From Promethearchaeota archaeon (GTDB lineage Archaea; Asgardarchaeota; Lokiarchaeia; Sigyniarchaeales; Promethearchaeaceae): a stretch of 19,099 bases of DNA. Numbering within the stretch: position 1 is the first letter of the stretch; every line of letters starts with the position of its first letter. The notes beneath the pieces are model-generated. The model did not search any database, was not told the origin of the DNA, and saw only the letters and a program-made list of their open reading frames with translations. Shown here in pieces: positions 14,701-19,099 of this stretch. Position numbers and translations under genes: made by a program. The stretch is taken from the NCBI GenBank assembly GCA_014729055.1, contig WJKO01000189.1:1-19099 (forward strand). The letters are read 5' to 3'.

Positions 14701-16015
14701 GCACTTCTCCGTTGTCCAGAACCGATGTCCAATCTTCCCTACTTCGTTTTGGGATTTCCTTATTGATAAGTTGTTCAATCTCGGAAAGTATTTTACTGTC
14801 ACTCAAGTTCAGCCCGTCACTAGTCTTTTTTTCAATTTTATCCTGTTTCTTAATCTGCTCTTCTTCTTGTATATCTTCTATCTCCTTTAAGTATTTAAGA
14901 GCCGAATCTGTGTGAAAGTTAGCAGACTGAAAGATTTTACATGCTATTTGGTCTTTAAGAGGGTTCTGCTGCATCTGAATTAACTTAATATTCTTTAAAT
15001 TTGCTAAAGATGCTGGAACTTCCTCAAATGAATTTGAGGTTAGATCTAAGATTTCCAAATTTTGAAGTTCTCTAATTCCCTCTGGTAGATTGTCTAGTAT
15101 ATTTTTCGATAAAATTAATACTTTCAATTTCTTCAGGTTTAAAATATCATTAGGAATGAATTTTATGTTGTTATTCGATAAATCTAAGTATTCAAGATTT
15201 GGTAAATCAAAGATACAATCTGGAATCTTGTCTAACTCCATTCCATCGAGATCTAAATGGGACAAATTAGGCAGCTTTGGCAACCAATTTGGAAATGTTT
15301 TCAATACACTGTTTGAAAGTGCGATTCTTGTCAATTTCTTTAATTTGGCTACTGAATCTGGGAGTGTTAAAAGACGATCTGCGGCAACTATATGTAGTTC
15401 TTCTAAATTCGGGAGCTCTAACACACCAACAGGAAAATTAACTGGGCTAATATTCTTTTTATAGTGGAAAAATCGTGTCGACAGATTTAATACTTTTAGA
15501 TTTGTAAGCTTCTCAATATCTTGTGCTAACCTGATTTTCAAACCGGAGAGATCCAAAATCTCTAATTTGGGGAATTGACTCAATAAAACGAACAATTTTT
15601 TTATATTTCTACTGCGTAAGCTATTAAACAATCCCATCGAGTAGGAAATGCGTTTTCCGTGCTTTATGTTTCCTAATCCAATTCCAGTTACATGTCCTTT
15701 AGATGATGTGTACCCTTGATGATGCACCCAAAGGTTATTTCCATAATCATTTTTCGTTTTCTCAAAAAGAATCTCACATTCCGTTAACTTATATCCATAT
15801 TTAGAAAACTTATTTATCTCACGTATATTTTCAGCTTCATCCTCTACTAAATTCGTGTATTCATTATCCGGCATATACTTAGCTTCCCATATAATCTTTT
15901 TATGTTCTGTTTTGTATTCACCAACTTTGCTTAAATTTGTTTTTTTTTGTAAAGCAGAAAAGTCGAGGAATGTCAAGAATATGAGATTTCTTATCGTTCT
16001 TAATTCTTTCTGCAT
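11717..16015 (-). CDS. Giant four-module LRR protein with C-terminal TIR domain (candidate immune receptor)
   Basis: The 1,432-aa soluble protein has about 34 leucine-rich repeats of the L-x-x-L-x-L-x-x-N-x-L-x-x-LP-x-x-I type. They fall into four blocks (about 148-360, 453-550, 620-935, 1011-1172). Each block is preceded by a related non-LRR cap (about 57-113, 405-459, 577-619, 963-1010) rich in E-A-x-x-L and ending in a G-x-I/V-x-x-L-x-L strand. A TIR domain covers about 1232-1365: strand VFISHA at 1235-1240, a BB-loop-like EEDLVG, and the NADase-type glutamate E1307 in KDCQFEL. There is no NB-ARC, ROC-GTPase or membrane segment. TIR domains of this kind cleave NAD+ or make nucleotide signals in immunity, so a sensor (LRR) and effector (TIR) in one chain is inferred. 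The gene lies antisense to its neighbour and between two direct copies of the GRE 3' end. An alternative start, ATG 15874, has a better ribosome-binding site (GGGAAG) and gives 1,385 aa. Confidence 0.9.
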   Translation of the reverse strand: MQKELRTIRNLIFLTFLDFSALQKKTNLSKVGEYKTEHKKIIWEAKYMPDNEYTNLVEDEAENIREINKFSKYGYKLTECEILFEKTKNDYGNNLWVHHQGYTSSKGHVTGIGLGNIKHGKRISYSMGLFNSLRSRNIKKLFVLLSQFPKLEILDLSGLKIRLAQDIEKLTNLKVLNLSTRFFHYKKNISPVNFPVGVLELPNLEELHIVAADRLLTLPDSVAKLKKLTRIALSNSVLKTFPNWLPKLPNLSHLDLDGMELDKIPDCIFDLPNLEYLDLSNNNIKFIPNDILNLKKLKVLILSKNILDNLPEGIRELQNLEILDLTSNSFEEVPASLANLKNIKLIQMQQNPLKDQIACKIFQSANFHTDSALKYLKEIEDIQEEEQIKKQDKIEKKTSDGLNLSDSKILSEIEQLINKEIPKRSREDWTSVLDNGEVHKTKHRFGYFTENKKIVGLSLRNSKLTSIPTKVFQLENLRELDIGDNDLDKLSDKIENLVNLERLDISSTHLIYLTKSFGNLKNLKVINFLDVHDSQDWSRSIPARLKQVDSIEEFYYAGENGEELVKFSDFSDILKPEEAAALSKIEHYGFKLLKERSDINYLNYEDNLRPRHVFMVENGNVISLDISDTRFERLPDEIGKFTRLEILNVQSCYLQELPESIENLKNLKYLFLKNNSLATFPKSFGELEKLEFLEISSMKRSPKVIPEFFGNLSNLRVFKNTSSKIRKLPQSIGNLKNLQILELQGVFQQGLKEIPATLGELTGLKKLNLKQNEIRQLHEDVFSKMNKLESLILTNNNLKTLPKSIGELTSLKKIEVYGNHLETIPSTIGNLHSLEDLDIHFNKITEIPKEICNLTEVKEINISANKIESLPDAIGLLQNLEILDFASNNISNIPDSISNLKNLRVLNASENLLDNLPGGLLECPKLEEIHYSARNRFISTSELERSERFFICKEGEARFLDANEARAMKDLENLINKKVPIVPGITTLKVDPTLGNEYWVKNFGFTLEEGYITALNLKSSSLSRLPDTISLLKHLNELHLYDNVFEQIPESVSDLKSLKYIYLSDNDIKSIPKSFFNLSKLKILEINNNKLSEIPSEIENLTQLIELHLKGNKLVSLPNSISKLTQLTELDLSENQLVKLPEGFGELKNIEKLDLSKNEFKYLPYEIWPLKKLLPKPKSEMNPTLMQLKPEAYLEENQKFKFDDNRLVDINERELLEGDKSVLLEYCRKRATIHVFISHAVVNESEYKVRELSNYLESQHEIYDAVFCEEDLVGNIDEFMKKNVPKSNLLIFIATKESITSKDCQFELKLARNNNIEVIPILGKGLKWSDLNELGLSRELGFEFSEDNFDDLCESLYGYIQQFKRQINLFDNKEDKTGRRILKFRRGFDQILKNAEFKEILTNKTEECDNLILSFISEEINFREFLKKFISL
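15883..15888 (-). promoter_or_regulatory. Ribosome-binding site supporting an alternative LRR-TIR start at 15874
   Basis: On the minus strand GGGAAG lies 8 bp upstream of an in-frame ATG at 15872-15874 (Met48). The upstream ATG at 16013-16015 has only TTAATTACTTAA before it and no purine-rich site. Residues 1-47 carry no recognisable domain, so the shorter product may be the real one. Confidence 0.45.
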
Positions 16016-16037
16016 TTAAGTAATTAAATGAGAGAAT

Positions 16038-16055
16038 CTTTTACTTTTACTTTTA
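16038..16055. repeat. Three tandem CTTTTA hexamers at the edge of repeat copy B
   Basis: CTTTTA occurs three times in a row (16038-16043, 16044-16049, 16050-16055). The last unit belongs to the GRE-derived sequence (Leu codons CTT TTA); the two before it have no counterpart in the intact gene. The array marks the junction and could have grown by slippage. It also lies just upstream of the longer LRR-TIR start on the minus strand. Confidence 0.9.
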
Positions 16056-16186
16056 CTCGATGCCTATAAAAATCCTAAGAAATATCCTTACCTTATGGTA
16101 AGAATTGCTGGGTATTGCTCTTATTTCAATGAACTTTCTGATTCCATGAAATTGGCAATTATCAATCGAACATGTTATACCTAGAA
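16049..16186 (+). pseudogene. Direct repeat copy B: orphan 3' end of a glycyl radical enzyme gene
   Basis: This 138-bp fragment is about 96% identical to 11507-11644. It encodes the same 44 C-terminal residues, including the glycyl radical motif VRIAGYCSYF and the TAG stop. It has no start codon and is cut off upstream by an in-frame TGA at 16029-16031, so it cannot make a protein. All six mismatches are third-position synonymous changes: TTG/TTA, CTT/CTC, GGT/GGG, TCG/TCC, ATT/ATC and ACA/ACC. The copy therefore diverged while it was still part of a working gene and was orphaned recently. The orientation is the same as copy A, so recombination between the two would excise 4,542 bp carrying the LRR-TIR gene and leave an intact GRE gene. 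Confidence 0.93.
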
Positions 16187-16208
16187 AATAAGATACTTTA
16201 TTTTTTTT
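16186..16208 (+). terminator. Hairpin plus T-run retained after repeat copy B
   Basis: AAATAA (16186-16191) pairs with TTATTT (16198-16203) around a 6-nt loop, and T's continue to 16208. It sits right after the orphan stop codon, where a GRE transcript would end. Its retention suggests that copy B still carries the original gene terminator. Confidence 0.45.
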
Positions 16209-16314
16209 ATATGATATGGAAAATGCTATAAAATATTTGACGAAAACTAACGAATCCTTGAATGAGTTCAAGAAATTGAAGTGATCTCTAATATAATCAC
16301 CGTTATTCCCTCCA

Positions 16315-17319
16315 TTAACTCTTCAGATGAATTATCATTCGATCCTTCCCTATCACGATAGGTCCGTCGTAGATTTTTTTTACTCCTCTTATATATCTCT
16401 TTTTGATAATTCTGTTAAAAATAGGTGGAGTAACATGGATCAATATAAGTTTTTTAGCATTGGAATCGTGAGCAAGCGTTGCAGCTTGGACGGGATTCAT
16501 GTGGTAGTTACAGATATCCTTGGTAATTTTTGCATATCTAAACTGACCCATTTCTCTAGTTGCTTCAGATATAATCCCCGCAATCTCATGGGAAATGGTA
16601 TTGGCTATGATTATATCAGCATCCTTGCAAAAATCAGTCAGATATTCGTGGTAGTTTCCATCTCCGAGAATTACGATTTTTTTACCACGTATCTCGATAC
16701 AATAACTCACTGCGGGACGTACAGGACCGTGATCCGCTTCCAAAGCCCATACTTTATATTCTTTTTCCTCACATACCTGAATTTTTACAGGATCTTTTTC
16801 TGTTTCGCTTCTTGGAGGGATAGAAAAGGGACGCGCAATCATTTTGGATGCATTGTAAGGCATAATCTCCTCACCGTGGTGAAGCGTGCGATAGGCAAAA
16901 TCATGGGAATATGCTCTGGCATAACCCTCAACAATATCTTGTACCTTTTCGGGCCCATAAATTTCCAAGGGCTCATTTCTTCCACGCACCCATGATCCGA
17001 AACTGACCTCGCCCAAATCAGCAATATGGTCCGAATGAAAATGGGTCAGGAAGACCTTAGTTAAGTTCCTGGTAGGAAGACGTAGAATATCCGCATTCCT
17101 ACCCACACCTGAACCGCAATCAAATAGCAGGAAAACATTTTCAGAAAGAACTGAAATGCCCGTTGCGGCTATTCGTATTTTATTATTTATTGGACCTCCC
17201 GTACCGAGCAGGGCAATTAAAATTGATTTATTCCCCGATTCTTTCCCGTATCCAAGATAAAAATTCCTTTTAATTTGCCTTTGCGTATATTTAATCATTA
17301 ATTTATCAAGCAATCCCAT
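16315..17319 (-). CDS. MBL-fold metal-dependent hydrolase (RNase Z / arylsulfatase-like)
   Basis: The 334-aa metallo-beta-lactamase-fold hydrolase shows the conserved metal ligands in order: HXHXDH as H93, H95, D97, H98 in LTHFHSDHIADL; H197 in EADHGP; D220 in ILGDGN; and H295 in LIHVTPP. The early strand LLGTGGP at 38-43, followed by LLFDCGSG at 64-71, is typical of the RNase Z/arylsulfatase branch. There is no RNase Z exosite arm that I can see, so tRNA 3' processing is not supported and the substrate is unknown. No signal peptide or membrane segment is present. The ATG at 17319 has only a weak GGT upstream. The gene ends 128 bp from the orphan GRE fragment and is divergent from the gene at 17674. 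Confidence 0.88.
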   Translation of the reverse strand: MGLLDKLMIKYTQRQIKRNFYLGYGKESGNKSILIALLGTGGPINNKIRIAATGISVLSENVFLLFDCGSGVGRNADILRLPTRNLTKVFLTHFHSDHIADLGEVSFGSWVRGRNEPLEIYGPEKVQDIVEGYARAYSHDFAYRTLHHGEEIMPYNASKMIARPFSIPPRSETEKDPVKIQVCEEKEYKVWALEADHGPVRPAVSYCIEIRGKKIVILGDGNYHEYLTDFCKDADIIIANTISHEIAGIISEATREMGQFRYAKITKDICNYHMNPVQAATLAHDSNAKKLILIHVTPPIFNRIIKKRYIRGVKKIYDGPIVIGKDRMIIHLKS

Positions 17320-17673
17320 ATATTTACCAATTAATATGTTTTAAAAAATATGACCAAATTTGATCTACAGATGACTGATCTTTAAGTGAGCAACAAGTTT
17401 GAGAACATTCTACGTCTAAGGAATTAAATTAAATAGTTATTTATTTATCGTGCGCAAAAGATAAAATAGAGAGATAAATTTATTTTTACATAGAGAGAAT
17501 CTTGAATCTTTTTTACCTAATTTAGTTGTTAAATGTGTAAAATAAATAATGAGATTTAAATAAATAAAGATCCCCATATTTACCTAGATTAAGAATCGAA
17601 TTAAGTACGAAACTGATAGGATCTATAAATAAGTTTACTTGAATTACTACGTTTAAAGAAAGAAATCCACCAC
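17320..17673. other. 354-bp divergent intergenic region
   Basis: No gene or RNA structure is apparent. The region separates the minus-strand MBL gene from the plus-strand gene at 17674 and must hold both promoters. It is strongly AT-rich. A good TATA box is visible only for the plus-strand gene; a CTTAAAG-like stretch about 60 bp upstream of the MBL start on the minus strand is too weak to call. Confidence 0.5.
17624..17631 (+). promoter_or_regulatory. TATA box for the gene at 17674
   Basis: TATAAATA lies 43-50 bp upstream of the GTG start. A transcription start about 26 bp after it would fall near 17653, leaving a leader of about 20 nt. Confidence 0.5.
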
Positions 17674-17681
17674 GTGGAGGA
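17666..17681. repeat. 16-bp near-perfect palindrome over the start codon of the 17674 gene
   Basis: TCCACCACGTGGAGGA is an inverted repeat centred between 17673 and 17674, with a single mismatched pair (A69/A78). It covers the GTG start and a GGAGG motif, so as RNA it could hide the start region; as DNA it could be an operator just downstream of the predicted transcription start. Confidence 0.6.
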
Positions 17682-18804
17682 ATTTAAAATTATAAAAAAG
17701 GGCTCTCTTAGTTCAAAATTAATGGCATCAAAGGAATTTTTCCCAATCACCTTAATAGCGGATAGAGTTGGGATTAGTGAAATAATAAAATACACAAAAA
17801 GACCTAAAATCACAGAATCAGAGATAATAGATGTGTATTCCAATGATTCACAAATTGGAATGTTTATAGAAGTGATAAAATTATCAGATACAATATCTAT
17901 TGGACCATGTAATCTGGAAATCTCTCATCAATTTCGCAATATATTAGAATTTGGGTTAGTCAAGATCTTGGAATACTATGGAATTGAAGATATTAATAAA
18001 ATTATTATCTCGACACCAGATGTATTATGTTTTAAGAAATTTCTTGATGATCTGGGTTTTATTGGAGAAGAGGGAAAAATGTCTATTGATTTAAGTGGGG
18101 ATAATAAAGCAGAATTCTTATCAAAATTGGATGATCTTAATCCAACTGTGGTTGATCGCGCTGAACAAATAAAAAACGTCATGCTCTGGACGCTTGCAGA
18201 TGTAGATGAGAAAACTGCAAAAAAAGCATCAAAAAACATCATTAAAAAAGTTAAAGATAGAAATCGGTTAGGAAATGAATTTTGGAATTTTAGATCTATA
18301 ATTAAGTTGAAAAATAACCTTAATACTGCATTACTCTTGAAAAAGAAAGATGTATTCCACGGATATTTGTGTACCGACGAATTATTAGATGAGAATTTGA
18401 TTAATGACGAATTTATTGAACATTTTATAAAAACACTCATAGCCTCTTTAGATGTTCTGGTTAGAGGTTCATATCTAAAGGAATTGTTTAAGGCAATAGA
18501 GGGCGATACAATTCTACAGCTAGGATATATTCAATTGATGGTTGACAAATTAAAAGAATTACTCGGCGATGACATAAAGATTGACAAGCAGAAGTATTAT
18601 GATTGGATCTCAAAAAATATGAAAAGATGGGAAATTGAAGCGGAAAAAAAGAAGGAAGAAGAGGAGAAGATCGTTCAACGTTCGATCTTGAAAAAAGAGG
18701 ATTTTGGTTCAGAAATACCCAAAAAACTGCTCCCAATAGTAGAGGCTATTGTTGATCATTACAATAATGAGAGGGTATTTTTTGGGGTTGAAAATAGTTT
18801 TTAG
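17674..18804 (+). CDS. Uncharacterised 376-aa protein, possible divergent GNAT-like N-terminus
   Basis: I do not recognise this family. The 376-aa protein is soluble and lysine/glutamate-rich. Residues about 60-140 have an order that loosely recalls the C-terminal half of a GNAT acetyltransferase: strand IGMFIEV, a long helix near 88-103, strand KIIIST, then a helix with FLDDLGF and a final strand. The acetyl-CoA-binding Q/R-x-x-G-x-G/A loop is not evident, so activity is doubtful. Residues 160-300 are mostly helical. A charged, coiled-coil-like stretch rich in K and E follows at 313-335, then a short helical tail. The start is taken as GTG 17674; ATG 17722 (Met17) is an alternative but lacks a ribosome-binding site. 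The TATA box at 17624 fits the GTG start. The MBL gene upstream is divergent, and a ferredoxin gene begins 57 bp downstream. Confidence 0.7.
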   Translation: MEEFKIIKKGSLSSKLMASKEFFPITLIADRVGISEIIKYTKRPKITESEIIDVYSNDSQIGMFIEVIKLSDTISIGPCNLEISHQFRNILEFGLVKILEYYGIEDINKIIISTPDVLCFKKFLDDLGFIGEEGKMSIDLSGDNKAEFLSKLDDLNPTVVDRAEQIKNVMLWTLADVDEKTAKKASKNIIKKVKDRNRLGNEFWNFRSIIKLKNNLNTALLLKKKDVFHGYLCTDELLDENLINDEFIEHFIKTLIASLDVLVRGSYLKELFKAIEGDTILQLGYIQLMVDKLKELLGDDIKIDKQKYYDWISKNMKRWEIEAEKKKEEEEKIVQRSILKKEDFGSEIPKKLLPIVEAIVDHYNNERVFFGVENSF

Positions 18805-18832
18805 TTAGTAAATAAGTAAATAAAATACACGT

Positions 18833-18857
18833 AAAAAAGTGTTGCAAAAAAGTGTTG
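18833..18857. repeat. 12-bp tandem repeat before the terminal ferredoxin gene
   Basis: AAAAAAGTGTTG occurs at 18833-18844 and 18846-18857 with a 13-bp period, just upstream of the ATG at 18862. Like the 23-bp duplication at 8218, it looks like a small slippage duplication near a gene boundary. The second copy occupies the ribosome-binding region, and no purine-rich Shine-Dalgarno sequence is seen. Confidence 0.85.
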
Positions 18858-18861
18858 AATT

Positions 18862-19099
18862 ATGTCAAGTAAAACGGAAGAAAAGAAAGAGGTTGAACAA
18901 CCTCAAGCTAAAATTTGGAGAATATTAGCAGTTGATCCAAGACGTTGTATCGGTTGTGAGATCTGCGAAAGTGTTTGCGCTTTTGCTCACGATGAGGTTT
19001 TCAATCCCATTAATTCGAGAATTAATAGGATTCGCATTGAACCAGTAATTAATAATGCAATGAGTTGTTTAAAATGTAAGGATCCTGATTGCGTTGTAG
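18862..19099 (+). CDS. Dicluster [4Fe-4S] ferredoxin-like electron-transfer subunit, truncated by window edge
   Basis: The first 79 residues are visible and the frame is open to the end of the window. The first cluster motif is C29/C32/C35/C39 in RCIGCEICESVCA; a second begins with C69, C72 and C77 (CLKCKDPDC), the CXXCXXXXC spacing of HycB/CooF/DmsB-type subunits. The FNPINSRI segment at 47-54 between the clusters is typical of the CooF and aldehyde-ferredoxin-oxidoreductase-associated branch. A missing C-terminal part should carry further cysteines. The partner enzyme is probably downstream, outside the window. About 16 charged N-terminal residues precede the first strand; an internal start is unlikely because there is no other Met before the first cluster. 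Confidence 0.85.
   Translation, partial: MSSKTEEKKEVEQPQAKIWRILAVDPRRCIGCEICESVCAFAHDEVFNPINSRINRIRIEPVINNAMSCLKCKDPDCVV

Noticed and set aside
12969..15464. Several plus-strand open frames of 67-156 codons opposite the LRR-TIR gene
   Set aside because: They mirror the LRR periodicity of the minus-strand gene, are Ser/Phe-rich as expected for antisense of LRR codons, and lack ribosome-binding sites.
11717..16015. ROC-COR (Roco) GTPase or NB-ARC domain within the LRR protein
   Set aside because: No P-loop G-x4-GK[ST] or NKxD motif exists between the LRRs and the TIR; the linker at about 1173-1231 is short and charged.
11645..16048. Search for an integrase, transposase or inverted-repeat ends inside the segment bounded by the GRE repeats
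   Set aside because: Only the LRR-TIR gene is present, and no terminal inverted repeats or target-site duplication other than the 138-bp repeat were found. A named mobile element cannot be called.
16049..16186. A second functional glycyl radical enzyme gene
   Set aside because: Only the last 44 codons are present; an in-frame TGA lies at 16029-16031 and no start codon follows it.
16216..16284. 22-codon plus-strand ORF downstream of the orphan GRE end
   Set aside because: It starts with ATG but has no ribosome-binding site, lies after a T-run terminator and shows no recognisable feature. It could arise by chance in AT-rich DNA.
16315..17319. tRNase Z (tRNA 3'-processing) function for the MBL protein
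   Set aside because: The metal ligands fit the superfamily, but no flexible exosite arm typical of RNase Z is visible. Only a general MBL-fold hydrolase call is supported.
17320..17673. Small RNA or C/D box RNA in the divergent intergenic region
   Set aside because: CTGA-like and TGA-like tetramers occur, but no paired C/D and C'/D' boxes with suitable spacing or stable fold can be seen.

Overview
The window is AT-rich archaeal DNA. It carries C1 and energy genes (HdrB, HdrA, MvhD and formylmethanofuran-dehydrogenase-type FwdG/F/C subunits), TATA-like promoters, T-run terminators, a very large leucine-rich-repeat protein and a bacterial-style glycyl radical enzyme. This mix fits an Asgard archaeon of the Lokiarchaeia type, or another Wood-Ljungdahl archaeon with H4MPT/methanofuran chemistry. 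That placement is inference; there is no rRNA or other marker gene here.

Layout. (1) 75-5490, all plus strand: hdrB-hdrA-mvhD, then after a TATA-like site the fwdG-like ferredoxin, fwdF-like polyferredoxin and fwdC-like beta-helix subunit. Together they look like part of an electron-bifurcating Hdr complex coupled to formylmethanofuran dehydrogenase (CO2 reduction, or the reverse). HdrC, the hydrogenase subunits MvhA/G and FwdA/B/D are not in the window. (2) 5657-6713: two uncharacterised genes, one convergent, the second resembling the HYExAFE family. (3) 6834-11642: an NSUN-type RNA m5C methyltransferase, then a single ORF fusing a glycyl-radical activating enzyme to its glycyl radical enzyme (GRE). 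(4) 11717-16015, minus strand: a protein of about 1,432 aa made of four LRR modules and a C-terminal TIR domain. (5) 16049-16186: a second copy of the last 138 bp of the GRE gene, in the same orientation as the first. (6) 16315-17319, minus: an MBL-fold hydrolase. Then 17674-18804, plus: an uncharacterised gene, and at the right edge a truncated dicluster ferredoxin.

Main point. The LRR-TIR gene lies exactly between two direct copies of the GRE 3' end, 4,542 bp apart. The copies differ at 6 of 138 positions, and every difference is a silent third-codon-position change. Both copies have the same stop codon and each has its own hairpin plus T-run. This is the pattern expected when a DNA segment integrates into the 3' end of a conserved gene and supplies a replacement end, as e14-type elements do at icd. 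Here the target is the glycyl-radical domain and the cargo is a probable immune receptor. No integrase is visible inside the segment, so it would be non-autonomous, a remnant, or a product of homologous recombination with a diverged relative.

The second unusual item is the activase-GRE fusion itself. The activase half is of the short pyruvate-formate-lyase type without auxiliary ferredoxin clusters, while the GRE half has the C-x-E active-site motif of dehydratase/lyase-type GREs.
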